NCBI GenBank assembly: GCA_030142905.1
Contig: JASJOG010000062.1
Coordinates: 1,416,001 to 1,480,000, forward strand
Direction: 5' to 3'
Length of the DNA stretch: 64,000 nt
Source of the DNA: Heliopora coerulea
Lineage: Eukaryota > Cnidaria > Anthozoa > Scleralcyonacea > Helioporidae
Below, in pieces: positions 12,801 through 22,701 of this stretch. Within the stretch, counting starts at the first letter, position 1, and each line of letters starts with the position of its first letter. The translations under genes were made by a program, and so were the position numbers. The notes beneath the pieces are model-generated. The model made no database searches, was not told the origin of the DNA, and worked only from the letters and a program-made list of their open reading frames with translations.

Positions 12801-15800
12801 TCATTTTTGTTAACTTCCCACTTGCCTTTCTCATATTTAGGTGGATTCATGAGTTTTTTCTCTGCTGATTTTGGTTTTTGCAAGTCAGAAAACCTGTATT
12901 ACTCTTCTGGGTAGTTGGCAAACCATCTGTATAAGCGATCATGAGAAAGTAGCTACTGTTTGGACACTAAAGAGAATTTTACTTTCTGCATTCTTCGTTT
13001 CATAAAAAAGGTGGAAAGGAAGCAAATGTTGTCCTTTGCCCTCTCCTTATCCTGCACCAATTCTTTTGCCAAAGTTAGCAAGTACCGTTTGCTCACAATT
13101 GTGAAAGAAGTTATGATGAACTCTTTCTTTTCTTTTTATATTCTCTTTCCAAAATATTTTTTATAGTTTTCGCTTGCTAAAGAATGAATTAATACATGGT
13201 TTCTCTTGCACTCGCTTAGATACCTTAATTACTTGTCTTATCGTGGAAATGGACGTAGATCTTTTAAGTGTTGCTGGAAGGTAGGTTTTAAAGAAAAACT
13301 ATTAACTTCTATGTTGTTAGGATTAAATATCCAGTTTCTTGCATTAGTTAATTACTCTTGTGAGTATAAAATTTTATTTTAGATCATCAGTATTTTATGC
13401 GCTTGCCTATTTTCACTGGCAGGTTTATCTTAAAGCCTTGGGCTGTGAGTTGTATTTGGTAAACATACCTTCGATTGGTTAAGCCAACCTTAAAAATGCT
13501 CTCCGTCTGGAGATAAGGATATGTTGGAACGGAAACATTTCGACAGTAAAGTAATCCTTTTTGGACTGTATAAGAAAGATTGTCGATCCAACATTTTTCG
13601 TCATATACCCATCGATCCTCTTTCTCAGAAACATTGTTTAGTCTACATCTACTAACTTGCCACAATCAGCAGGGAAAAATTGTTTATTGTCTTTCTTCCT
13701 TTATACAGCTAAGGTGTCTAACATGCAAATCGGGAAGAAAATATATTAATGAGGATTATAACTATGACTTGAAGGAAATTATTGATCAAATTTCTCGGCA
13801 GTCGAGGGACGATTTGTGGAAGTCTCTTGGGCGTGTTCCCAGGGACTTGTACAAATATTCCTGAGGCAAAGGGAAAATCCAAACTCTAGTTACACTCGAG
13901 TCTTGGGGTAACTTTGTAATACTGTAATCGCTAAGGGAAATTTGGAGAAGCTTGAGCTGCAAAAGGAGGGAAAGAGTTCATGCTTTTGACTACTCTCCGC
14001 ATCGTGTGGTTCGGAGTGAAAACGTCCTTTGTCTAATTTTCCCTCCTGGTACTGTTGATGGAAATTTAGTACAAGACAAAGGATTTCTTTGCCTCGTAAG
14101 TTTCCCTCATGTTGTTTGTTTGGGGAATTGTTTAGATAATGTTGAAATTTTGTTCTTGCATGGCCACTAAGGGGACTTTCTGGTTTAAACGTCCTAAGAA
14201 AACAAAGAAATCCGTAGTGACAATTTTATTAAGATATAAATGAGTTTAGAGAGATCAGAAACTGATTAACGGCAAACCTGTTTTACTCAGGCCTGTAGCA
14301 GTTAAAGAGATCGAGTTCTTTAAGTTCGAACAGTTACTTTCTAAGAGTTGAAGAAGTTTAAGTATCGTCAGGTATTGTTACATCTAGTGCAATGAAAGAA
14401 TATCTGGAAATAGAAGACTATTCCTGAGAAAAGATTGGCGGCCAGTGTCACTTTGATGTTTTGAGATCCAGCACGTTTGTCAATGCGTGTATCATGGTCG
14501 GGAATGAGATGAGTAACGTTAGTATTGTTTTCCTTGTCAGGATGAAGATGATCCTCTTTCGATACCCAGCCTTCCTTGCTCAGAGTTAGAGTCCAGTATT
14601 TATGTTCATGGCCTTGGATCATTTAAGACCTACACCAATGGGAGGATCCGTATTGTTTTTTGCGATGGATCTATTATGGATTTGATCCAACCAGTTCAAA
14701 GACAGTATGGAAAGGATAACGCAGCGGTAACTCTACTCGACAGTAACCCAGTATTCAATTTGATACTTCCCAACGGGACTTGGTGCAAGAGTTATTTATA
14801 CCAGCCAGGACTTTATGAACGGTAAGAAAATGAAGAGATATCAAATGTGAAGTGAAAAAAGTTACGGATTAATTCCTTAAGGGTCATTTCCTGCTTCCAA
14901 ACTTCAAAACTGGAATATAAATTACTCCGAATTGCCCTACAGTCAATATAATTTTTTATCTAGTTTTTAAGTACTGGAGCAAAATATGACTTCAAAAACC
15001 GTGTCAATCCGTACCTTTTTTCACTAAGTATTTGAAATCTAGCTAATTCCTTAACGTGACGTTACTTAACTTCAGCTTGCTTTGTCTAATCTTTGATAAC
15101 TTAGCTTAACTCCTATACTTAACTCCAGTTTAACTCTAAATTAATTCAAGTTAACCTAACTCAGCTCAACTCAGCTCACTCACAGTTGACTAGTTTTTGA
15201 ATTGCCGACATCTTCACATCATTAAACACAAAAGTATAGGAGGGGATTTAGATAATCATCTATTGATTAAGAACTACCTCAAGCAATGAGAATTAGAAGC
15301 TCTTCAAGTCTTCTTATAAAACACAGAGGTCTTCTTTCAATTGGTATTTGAGCTATAGAGTATCACCTGTGTTATGCCACTAACTTTTATATATAGTTGC
15401 GTAAGCCTGACACCGAACTCTATCTGCCGTTGTCATAACTTTTCTTTATCCCCTGTCTAATAACCATGACAGTGCTTGCGCATTTCGACCGCTTTTACCT
15501 TGGCGAATTTCGACCTAAAGGTCTCTTTAAGTTTCACAATTTTTCTTTGTTGTTGTGAATTTATACCGTACATTGTTTACGAGAGTCAACTCATGCAATA
15601 GTATCTAACTCATACGCAGAAATGTCGTCTCAATTCGATTTGATGTTGTAAAGCATATTACTAAATAAACCGCTGGCATAAAATATTCTTAATATCCGGA
15701 AGATTTTGAATTCGAAAGGATGAAAAAGAGATGTTTTGCACATTTTTTGTCAGATATGCTCGAGCTGCATTGGAGTTTGTCGAGTGGAGACGTCGGCAAG

Positions 15801-18800
15801 TTGACAGAGCAATTAATTTAGATGAAGAGAAAATCAGGTACGAGAACTGAAGTCATTAGCAATGAATGTTATTAAATTTTTTAAGTAAGAATGAAAATCT
15901 TCCTCCTCTGTGTTCTGGTATCAATGTAGATGTAACCTGAAGTTAAGTAGTCACTTAACCTAAACAAAATATCTGACCTCTATAAGTCAACCGATCTACT
16001 ATCGGTTTTCCAACAAAGGGAGTCATTTAATCCAAACAAAACCCCTAACTCTAGTAACGTACTGGGTTTACAGCTCAAGTTATGCACTTGAAATCCGAGC
16101 CAGTAGCGGGTGAATCTAATTCAAATCTTGTGCACTAAACTAAAATCCTTGGTGAACATCTACACTTCGCATACGCAGGTTGCCAGCTCAACTTCTATTA
16201 AATTCCTCTCGTCGACTCTTCACCGAAAGGATAGTCTTATTTTTTGACTCTGGTTAACGCTGCTGACGGTTTTCTTGTCAAGGGGAGATATCCAGCCGAG
16301 AAAGGGCTATAGCTAATGAGTAAACTATAAGTTGTAAGTCTGTTTCCTTGGTTGAAGCAGATTGACCTGAAATATGCATTTACCTTCAACATGTACATGT
16401 AAAAGAATTAGACAAGATTGGTTTTATAGAATTTATATTTTACAACGCATTCTTTCAAAACTCACCATGTAAGTATTGTTTAATAGGATTGAACCTAGCA
16501 ATCTTCCCTTTCTCTTGTATTTCAGTCTGTATTCGTAAAACGTACGATGTGGAAATGTTAACCTAATGAGTCAAGTACCCTCTATAATTTGGTCCACAAA
16601 TGGTCCAAAAATTTAGGAGGCGGTATCCCAATCACGCTTGTGATAGATACTAATTAAAACTGATTTGCCTTTCGTAAAAATTCCGAAGAAACATGGAACA
16701 ATCTTGTTACAGAAACAATAAAATAGACCGTCACAACTATCTGGTGAATTCCCAATCTTTCTGACGAGCGCACAACCGTGAACTCCAACGTCCGCCTACC
16801 CTCTCAAACCGCATTAAATTGTATTACGAATCGTGAAATTGTGTTAAAATGTATTACGAAAAATCAGAAAAGGAAAAGTAATCATGTAGAGTGAAGTTTG
16901 TGAAGAAATTTTATATGAAATGACGACAGAATTGCAATTTTTTGCTTGACGTTCTGTACCTTTGCCCTTGTCAATTATATTTAAGTAAAGCCATATAATG
17001 AACTATTTATTGACCTCGCTTGTTTGGTCTGTACTAGTGAAAATATTGGACCTCTGTTTTTGTACGGACCACGACTCGATGAGTTGGTCCGTCCTGAAGA
17101 ACATTGGTCCGATTTTTCAGTAAATATAAATATAAACGCGAAATGGCTGCATTGATAGCTTATATAATAAGCAGGTTTTTACACAATAATCGGTATATTT
17201 TTAATATATAATTTTTATTTTCACATCTTTTGTATTTTTTCATAAAGCAGTATTGTCGCTGCGGAGCTTGACAAACTCAAACGCTTTAACTGTATCCTTT
17301 GTTTTAATAAAAAGACAAAGTGAACCATCTACATGGACAAGTAAGGACCCTAACGGACAATCTCTTATTATTTCACTTAATACAAACTATTGAAGTTAAA
17401 CCTAAAAATCAGTTAAGCGAGGGTAGGAAAAAGATTGCGACTGAAATTATGTTACATTAGAAACTACACAGCACCAAACAACCTGTGTGAAGGTTACCTA
17501 CAGAAAGGTCTTTGCTCAGGAAGGAATAAAACTAAAGTAGGCGTTGTCGCCAAGAATTGGTTAATAGCACTTAACTTGTTAAACCCCTCAACTACTTAAG
17601 TTTAAACTATCTACCATACTGGGAAACGTTAGGAAGGCTTTTCCGCTTCCACATGTGTATTAAAGAAATTAATTTTTATTTCTTCGCTTTACATCTGAGA
17701 TATTCAACACAAGTAAGAAAGTTTGATCAGCGCAGTAACTCGTTTTAGGTCCAAATTTGAGTTTATTATTTCACTCGGACTGATGCCGGGTTATTTTACT
17801 CTGGCTAACGCCTGACGATTGTACTCAAAGGGGACATGTCTCTGACTGGTGCTTGTTAAAGCACTGAACTTGGAGTTGAAATGAACGAATGTCTAAAATT
17901 CCTTTCCTTTTGTGAAAAAAGAAAAAACAAAACATAAAACAAACAAAACAAAACAGAACAAAACAAAAAAAACCCAAAAATTTTCCTACATACCGAGGTC
18001 GACTTATTTCTGAATCGGATGGCTTTTGAGGTGCATCCTTTCCATGTGTTGTGGGGAAACCGTCGGAACTTTGTGGTCATTTTTGTGAATGTTTCTTTCA
18101 AAGTAATTTGTTTGTGGTAATTGGTACACGCACATGATTTGTGTTAGGAACCAGTGGCAAAGTGTGTGTGTGTGTGTGTGTGTGTTGGGAGGGCAGTTGC
18201 CTCATTGGGTGCTAAATGTAAAAGCTCCAAATTGTGATGCCATTGAAAATTTTTTCATATAGATTTAGAAGAATTATAAAACTATCGAAAAGGCCATTAC
18301 AATTTTACACCTCTCAATATTGTCGTTCAGTTGTTGACATCATTTTTGTTATTTTGCAAGTTGGTAATTGGAAAGGGCGGCGGCAAAAGTTAAGTTTATC
18401 TCTGGGCGCTATTAAAGTTGGGACACACGAGGCGTGAAGTCGCGGAGACATGTCGTAGGGACGTATCTCTTTTGTCAAGCACTGAAGGAGACATGTCGCG
18501 GGAAATTGTTTCACTTGATTGACTAGTTTTAATTAGTGATTACTCCTGGGAGGAAGAGGAAGTGTGCGGAAGTATTGTTGGAAATCAAATGACACGCTGT
18601 GATTGGCTGTCCTAGAACTTCATCGATGAAACTTGTCGCATGAACTGTTCACACAAAGGAACATGTCGCGGGACTCCCTTCTGTCCCCGAGACTTGTTGC
18701 ATGAATTCAAATTGATTTGAATTCACGCAACAAGTCTCGGGGATAAAATTTTGTCCCCGTGACAAAGTTTTTCCTTAGTGCACACGGTGGGATTTGCCAC

Positions 18801-20947
18801 TGGGACATGTGATTGCAACATGTCTCCGGATCTTGACGCCTCGGCTGTACTAACCTTTCAGGAAAACTCAAAGTCTTAACCCTTTTATGCATACTGTTAT
18901 CGTACAGCAACCAATTACAATAGAACGGATGAAAGAGCAAAGGAAAAAAAAAACAAAAGAGAAGAAAGAACAAAAGGAAAAAAAACTCCGTCAGATGGTT
19001 AACAACATCCGTCATGATTATTAATAATTAATTTTTAATAATATAAAGCTAACATTAATTATTAATAAGGAAAAGTCATTTTGGGTATACTTCATCTGCT
19101 AGCCCTCAGGAACGAAAAACTGTTACAAATTTCGGAAAAAAGTAGCTAATTTTTGGATAAAGCAATGCTTGGTTGTTGAATATATAGAAAGTAATACATG
19201 GGGGCACGGAGGTATGGAATTTATCTTCTCGTATTCAGTTTGATCTGACACAAGTGGCATAATTTTTTTATTTCATGAACACTAATGTACTGTCTAAAAT
19301 GAGGATCGACTGTCTGGAAATAATTTGTCTGGTTTTTCTCTCAAAAAAGTTCGTTTTCTTCGCAGAAATCGAATGTCCGGCAAAGAAATTGAAATCAACA
19401 AACCACCGCCGAGATACGAATTATAAAACATTGGATCTGATTCATCTAATAAAATGTCCTACGCAGTTTTCATTGGATCGTTGAACCAATATCTTTACAT
19501 GCAAAAATATCGTATCTCTGCATGTAAAAATATCGTATCTTTTACGTGTGATAAAATACGATTTTTCTCAGTGGCCAAAAACGTTGAATCACACTAAAGT
19601 TTATCAAATAATTTGCTTTTACTAGTTTACTCCTTAAATCTTTACTATTCAGCTCAGTCAAAATCTGAAATACAACAATCTGTAAAACCAAGGGACCCTC
19701 GCCTGGGAAATACAATTAACAGCGATGCACAGGTTAGTAACAACAGTTTGTGGTTCTAGGAATATAGACAATAATAGAATTTGGGTTGGAAGTAGTGTAA
19801 GAGTTGTGATATAGGCAAGCATTTCTATTAGGGTTTTACTGGTGTCATTCATACTAGGATAAGCTACGACGTGGCCCGTAGTGATGTATTCGTTAATGCC
19901 CACTGAAGAGTACGACAGACAAGGCTAAATCATCGTACTAATTTATATTGCTTTGTTAGCGTGCCGGCCATCGTAAAACCTCCTACTCGTCAATACAACT
20001 GAGTAACGACATCACTGATAATCTTGTTAGGAATATCAAAGCCCAGCATATAATTTTGAATAAACCCATAATAATCCAGACATGAGTTATTGAAAAATAT
20101 TTTTAATTTAACTAACGTTTCGTTGCCAGTCCTGCAACATGTTAATTACTTCCTGTCATTGTAAATAGAATATTATATAGTCGAGAACACCTTGAAAATT
20201 TATCACTTACTCTGAAGATGTTGCAGGACTGGCAACGAAACGTTAGTTAAATTAAAAATATTTTTCAATAACTCATGTCTGGATTATTATGGGTTTATTC
20301 AAAATTATATGCTGGGCTTTGATATTCCTAACAAGATTGCGCTTTCCGCCTGATTCCTCAATTGCCATTATCACTGGTAAGGTGTAGGCTTCCCCGCGCA
20401 GTCCATGGAGTAAAACTATACAATCTTGGACTACTTAATTGAGACAATCTCTTCAAATTTAAACTCATTCTGTATTAGTTTACCGTTAACCGGCACCCTC
20501 TCCCCGCCTCCTATTCAATATTGTTTTAGCTAGTCAATCAATTAGCAGGACTTCAGCAACAGCAATGAAACAACATTGAACAAGGCGGCAAAGAAAATTT
20601 AGGTCTGAGATCCAAAAGTAGGATATTGTAACTTTTACTGCCATTTCGTTACTTCTTTCAGAAGGTTTTGTCCAAGATTGCAGCCTGTCGACTATTAACA
20701 TATGTGCTTGTTAAGTCACACGGTTTTACTATTCTATTTAAAGAACGTTAACTGTGATGGACGATTAATGGCCAATTGCAAAACGCGTGAGAGCAGTTTA
20801 AAGCTTTGGGATGCAAACATGAAGAACTTCCCAACAACGCATTCACACATGGAGAATATGCACAGTTATTTGAAAGACACCCGTAGAACTGTTGATGAAA
20901 TTGAATCAGTCCTAAAGAACTGTAGAAGTCAATTGACAAAATTTTGA
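570..20947 (+). CDS. C5orf34: C5orf34-like protein (DUF4524/DUF4520 family), 11 exons, 5' end outside window
   Basis: Spliced gene whose exons sit at 570-734, 5874-6104, 6902-6981, 8222-8342, 11689-11780, 13220-13280, 14541-14821, 15754-15837, 17251-17291, 19653-19732 and 20744-20947. All have AG/GT borders and matching phases; they sum to 1440 nt, that is 479 codons plus TGA. Recognised by order and content of blocks shared with vertebrate C5orf34: a [15 protein letters not shown] block, [15 protein letters not shown], a DGS-SEG block, [14 protein letters not shown], a [13 protein letters not shown] block, [19 protein letters not shown] and a helical C-terminus. The cellular role of the family is poorly known. 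The start codon and N-terminal domain lie left of the window. Human protein has about 80 extra residues between the first and second exons, so an exon may be missed in 735-5873. Introns hold MITEs, SINEs and palindromes. Confidence 0.88.
1326..1626. mobile_element. Foldback MITE rich in TCGCAA/TCGCGAC
   Basis: Ends AAGCCTGGTTTTCATTAAATCG and CGATTTGATGGAAACCAGGCTT are inverted. The arms pair through most of the length (for example AAGGGTCGCGACGACTTCTAC against GTAGCAGTCGTCGCGACCCTT). An extra end-like copy sits near the centre at 1486. No coding capacity; lies in a C5orf34-like intron. Confidence 0.7.
2889..4395 (+). pseudogene. DDE_Tnp_4 family transposase pseudogene split by SINEs
   Basis: Starts at ATG 2889 ([15 protein letters not shown]), runs to 3059, is interrupted by SINEs at 3060-3686, and resumes in the same frame. 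The middle ([20 protein letters not shown], then STVSRIF) is the helix-turn-helix that precedes DDE_Tnp_4 nucleases. Two adjacent stop codons (TGATGA, 3979-3984) precede VIIDCTEI, which carries the first catalytic Asp; MADRGF carries the second. In [10 protein letters not shown] the usual Glu of the family's HVERAIG motif is Ala. The C-terminus after about 4395 is lost and replaced by short direct repeats. An ISL2EU/IS5-like eukaryotic element; inactive. Confidence 0.8.
3060..3686. repeat. Cluster of three tRNA-derived SINE units (one inverted, two direct)
   Basis: The insertion is flanked by a 15-bp duplication ACTGAACTTTTTGAT at 3045-3059 and 3687-3701. Inside are three tRNA-like heads: 3136-3210 on the minus strand, 3326-3400 and 3566-3640 on the plus strand. 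Each has an A-box-like TAGCTCAATGG and a B box GGTTCGATCCCC. Heads are joined by the SINE body (GAGCTTGAAGATCGTTCATC ... GTGGCTTCCGCTTAGGT). The anticodon-loop position reads GGT but the anticodon stem is poorly paired, so these are SINE heads, not tRNA genes. Confidence 0.82.
5692..5767. repeat. 19-bp perfect inverted repeat
   Basis: GACTGGCCATTGTGCCATC at 5692-5710 and its reverse complement at 5749-5767, with a 38-bp loop, about 100 bp upstream of a C5orf34-like exon. Confidence 0.7.
5874..6104 (+). CDS. C5orf34: C5orf34-like exon
   Basis: Acceptor at 5872-5873, donor GTTAGT at 6105; 77 codons, phase 0 to 0. Contains YSWVEQVFS and [18 protein letters not shown], the counterparts of human TWVKQCWSV and LPRALSLSCPVPHLHRW. 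This is one of the strongest matches in the gene. Confidence 0.88.
6902..6981 (+). CDS. C5orf34: C5orf34-like exon
   Basis: Acceptor gtgtag, donor GTGATC; 80 nt, phase 0 to 2. Encodes [14 protein letters not shown], aligned with human ELVKVVWYKGVTYR. Confidence 0.88.
7893..8116. mobile_element. GATCG-rich foldback MITE
   Basis: Inverted ends CTTAAGGTTGGTTTCCATATAATC and ATTATATGGGAACTAAGCTTTAACC. The interior is dense in CGATCG and pairs with itself. Short, non-coding, and inside the intron just before the exon at 8222. Confidence 0.65.
8222..8342 (+). CDS. C5orf34: C5orf34-like exon
   Basis: Acceptor tgtttag, donor GTAAGC; 121 nt, phase 2 to 0. Carries the [10 protein letters not shown] block and YFKHWIYDF, matching human GDGSVFKSEG and YFTYYSI. 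Confidence 0.9.
9262..9450 (-). repeat. tRNA-derived SINE (family B)
   Basis: Reverse strand, tRNA-like head at 9350-9424: starts GGCCTCCGTAGCTCAGTTGG, has B box GGTTCGATTCC, and ends CCGGAAGGCC. The anticodon position reads AGA. The acceptor ends pair (GGCCTCC with GGAAGGCC). The tail runs through GCATTTTCGCAACAGGT to a (TA)n run at 9234-9260. A 5' leader with GAACTCGTGGCCATG and no 3' processing context argue for a SINE rather than a functional gene. Confidence 0.75.
9497..9682. repeat. Palindrome made of two SINE-B tails
   Basis: Arms 9497-9575 and 9604-9682 (79 bp, one mismatch) are inverted copies of the SINE-B 3' tail (GGTGCCCATTATCC / GGATAATGGGCACC) around a 28-bp centre. Confidence 0.75.
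9680..9839. repeat. AT/ATAC microsatellite
   Basis: About 160 bp of (AT)n with interspersed ATAC steps, directly after the SINE-B palindrome. Its translated YIYI frames are not genes. Confidence 0.95.
10147..10560. repeat. Head-to-head inverted pair of SINE-B copies
   Basis: Minus-strand copy with tRNA-like head 10239-10305 (missing 8 nt) and plus-strand copy with head 10389-10463. They share the leader GAACTCGTGGCCATGCTCTC as an inverted repeat around a short unique centre. Both keep the body to CGGTATTTG. They could form a long hairpin in RNA. Confidence 0.75.
10633..10700 (-). repeat. Fragment of SINE family A
   Basis: Minus-strand remnant with TTTAACCATTGAGCTACC (reverse of the A-box half) followed by the CTAAGGT body end. 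The 3' half is missing. Confidence 0.5.
10978..11068. repeat. Short tandem minisatellite
   Basis: Four copies of a roughly 20-bp unit, GCCAAGAACACCCCACACTA, with C-run length varying between copies. Confidence 0.85.
11100..11560 (+). repeat. Degraded SINE family A copies
   Basis: Three plus-strand remnants: CCCCGTCTGGGGCTCAGAG at 11101, a near-complete head at 11252-11330 (TCTCGATAGCTCAATGG), and a strongly diverged one at 11440-11545 (GCGATAGGTCAATG, then CTGAGTATTTGAGCTTGA). Confidence 0.55.
11689..11780 (+). CDS. C5orf34: C5orf34-like exon
   Basis: Polypyrimidine tract and cgctgtag acceptor, donor GTGAGC; 92 nt, phase 0 to 2. Encodes [19 protein letters not shown], aligned with human TYSVNNLPPDRPGSPFTV. 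A second open frame exists but only this phase joins the neighbours. Confidence 0.87.
13220..13280 (+). CDS. C5orf34: C5orf34-like short exon
   Basis: 61-nt exon, acceptor ctcgcttag, donor GTAGGT, phase 2 to 0. Encodes [20 protein letters not shown] followed by K; the CCWK end matches human ICCWK. Found because phase required it between 11780 and 14541. Confidence 0.8.
13709..13864 (+). CDS. Possible alternative terminal exon of the C5orf34-like gene
   Basis: Strong acceptor (pyrimidine-rich tract then tatacag) at 13707-13708, followed by a 51-codon frame ending in TGA. It opens in phase 0, which is the phase left by the exon ending at 13280, so it could be spliced as an alternative last exon giving a protein without the DUF4520 end. 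The peptide has a CLTC motif and an acidic/basic helix-like tail. No family recognised; it may instead be chance or an exonised repeat. Confidence 0.3.
   Translation, partial: LRCLTCKSGRKYINEDYNYDLKEIIDQISRQSRDDLWKSLGRVPRDLYKYS
14541..14821 (+). CDS. C5orf34: C5orf34-like exon, start of DUF4520-like region
   Basis: Acceptor ttccttgtcag, donor GTAAGA; 281 nt, phase 0 to 2. Encodes an acidic lead-in, then [19 protein letters not shown] and later [16 protein letters not shown], aligned with human GRFLAYSDDKVHAIFLDG and GWCKLTFPDGQEQLI. The beta-strand/DGS pattern resembles polo-box folds (inference). Confidence 0.9.
15754..15837 (+). CDS. C5orf34: C5orf34-like exon
   Basis: Acceptor ttttttgtcag, donor GTACGA; 84 nt, phase 2 to 2. 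Completes [20 protein letters not shown], aligned with human PEPYERYVTTVTSWCRR, then an acidic helix. Confidence 0.9.
15838..17250 (+). other. Intron without recognised elements
   Basis: AT-rich sequence between C5orf34-like exons. A TCTGGTTAACGCTGCTGACG repeat unit near 16245 recurs near 17806. Otherwise nothing recognised. Confidence 0.5.
17251..17291 (+). CDS. C5orf34: C5orf34-like mini-exon
   Basis: 41-nt exon after tttttcataaagcag, phase 2 to 1. Encodes [14 protein letters not shown], aligned with human SVASELEKIQKFN. The GTATCC donor is weak, but the phase-1 exit fits the next exon. Confidence 0.75.
18413..18860. mobile_element. MITE with GACATGTCGC motif and internal palindrome
   Basis: Inverted ends share CGAGGCGT..AAG....CGGAGACATGT. 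GACATGTCGCGGG-type motifs recur inside in both orientations. A near-perfect 29-bp palindrome (18684-18712 and 18715-18743, one mismatch) lies within. No ORF. Confidence 0.6.
19653..19732 (+). CDS. C5orf34: C5orf34-like exon
   Basis: Acceptor tttactattcag, donor GTTAGT; 80 nt, phase 1 to 0. Encodes a polar stretch with [19 protein letters not shown]. The sequence itself is not conserved; the phase match at both ends supports it. Confidence 0.65.
20020..20338. mobile_element. 121-bp perfect palindrome with hammerhead-like core
   Basis: Arms 20020-20140 and 20218-20338 are exact reverse complements, with a 77-bp spacer. The right arm junction reads CTGAAGA, then a GTTGC/GCAAC hairpin, then GAAAC, which is the arrangement of a hammerhead ribozyme core (CUGANGA-stem II-GAAA). 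Such palindromic ends are known from Penelope-like element terminal repeats. No ORF is present, so this looks like a solo terminal element. Lies in the last C5orf34-like intron. Confidence 0.65.
20212..20250 (+). ncRNA. Hammerhead-ribozyme-like core
   Basis: CTGAAGA, stem II GTTGC-loop-GCAAC and GAAACGTTAG keep the conserved core bases. A convincing stem I was not found, so activity is uncertain. Confidence 0.4.
20744..20947 (+). CDS. C5orf34: C5orf34-like terminal exon
   Basis: Acceptor ctatttaaag, phase 0, ends in TGA at 20945-20947. The C-terminal helix with [19 protein letters not shown] aligns with the end of human C5orf34 (LKKTSEILHDIDCLL). An ATTAAA near 21228 could serve as the poly(A) signal. 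Confidence 0.8.
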   Translation, partial: NVNCDGRLMANCKTRESSLKLWDANMKNFPTTHSHMENMHSYLKDTRRTVDEIESVLKNCRSQLTKF

Positions 20948-21444
20948 GGTGAAGCGTACTTCCTACTCATGTAGAGTTGCTGCTGGAGACAAAATAACCA
21001 CAAACACAACATCGTTCTTTGTCAACTAACTGGAAATGTTAGACCGTGAAAAGCACTCCTATGTCTATTAAGGAATATACTTCTTTATTTTCATGGAGTT
21101 ATAGCAACACTTTGAGTTGAACTAGCGGTGGAAATTACGCTCACTTTTCGGGCTTGTTGGCATGTTACTACAGACATTCCTAGTTGTTGCATGGTCCTAA
21201 TCGTGTTTCTGTAACTCAATGGAAACTATTAAAAGATTTTTTATTTTCTTAAACAATCATAAACCTCAGTTTTGAATCCAGGATTTACGAAAAATTGAGG
21301 CGTATTCAGGTACTGGTGAAAAAATACTGTGTTTGTTCCTGTGGAGTAGGATTGTGGTTGAGAGCGGGAGGGAAGATATCTCGCCATCGCAAGAGATGTC
21401 GGAGGAAATAGATGATGGATTGTCAGGATTATACATTATGAAGT

Positions 21445-21594
21445 AATGAGAAAGACGTTCTCTGACCAGAAATATTTGTATTGAACGAACTTTCAGTAGC
21501 CAGTCTGCTGTCTTTAACCAGTTCAAGACTGCAGACTGGCAACCGAAGGCTCGTTCAATACAAATATTTCTAGTTAGAGAACATCTCTCTCATT
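21445..21594. repeat. 70-bp inverted repeat with short loop
   Basis: Arms 21445-21514 and 21525-21594 pair with scattered mismatches. Central GACTGCAGACTGGCAACCGAA resembles an eroded version of the 20-kb palindrome core. Confidence 0.6.
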
Positions 21595-22701
21595 AACGCA
21601 AAAGATATCGTTAAAGATAAACAAATAACATGGGGGTTTCCACACACAACGTGAGCGTTAACATTTTATGGCGCGACCGATATCACAGCCAGAAAGGTAC
21701 CTAACTCCAAGTTAGCATCAGAACCTTTCATGTTTGTATCCTCAAATTCTCTATCGCTGCCATCTTACTGGCAGACGTATTCAAAAGACATTCATGCTCT
21801 GGTGTAAATAATATTCTCTTTGTAAGAATTTAACTGCATATTCGATAACTTTGGATGGTACAAATTTTTTACCGGAAGGACAATGTCTTCCAATAAAAAT
21901 TCGTCAGACGAGGGCGCTTGCTTGGGACATGGCGGCTGCAAAGAAATACGCGGATGAAAAAGTCGCGGAGTTTAACCTGGCTTATCACATATTCTATGCC
22001 GATGAGATCGATATAAAAATATGTTCCATTTCTTTATTTTTCCCTACCCCTGGAGAGAAAAAAATTAGAAATACAGCGTCTGTAATAGAGCACAAACAAA
22101 ATTCTCGTCCAAATTATTTGACTTACTTCCAACGAGTTAAGTTTTGAAAAAAAACAGGCATTTTTTACTGCCCAAAAGGGGATTAGACCCCTTGCCTCCC
22201 TCTTGGATCTTTCGGACTCAGTTACATTGTGTTAACTTTAGAAACGCTTGAAAGCATTCGGATTGATATTTAAATGTATTCTAATATTAAAGAATAAAAC
22301 ATAATCCGAAAAACGTTATCTTGTTAGCTTGATATTCAAGTTATGAAACAAGACAAGGCAGGGACAAAGTTGCGGTGATATTTCGACTCTATTACAAAGT
22401 CCTTGTCAAACCAGAGTTGGTTTGTCTTAAAGTGTTGTCCCAGTATTTTTGGCCAGGATTGTAGTTTTACGTCTTTAGCAACGTTCACGAATTTACTACT
22501 TCTCATTACATTTTTTGTTTGAATGGAGAATGTCACGACAGTAAATGCTTTCAGATAATAAAAATCTTGTCATCATATCACCTTTTGCTTGGCTGATAAA
22601 GGTTACCAGAACTATAGCCTTGGACGTGACTGAAAATATGAGTGGCATGGGCAGGAGTTAAAAAAGAAGACGTCAAAATTTTCTTGACGCAATATATTAT
22701 C

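Noticed and set aside
13387..13665. Minus-strand 92-codon frame with plausible composition
   Set aside because: No family recognised, no supported splice partners, and it lies inside an intron of the C5orf34-like gene on the other strand.
19355..19484. Exon after ttcttcgcag in the C5orf34-like gene
   Set aside because: Joining it to the exon at 17291 creates a stop; the exon at 19653 fits phase instead.
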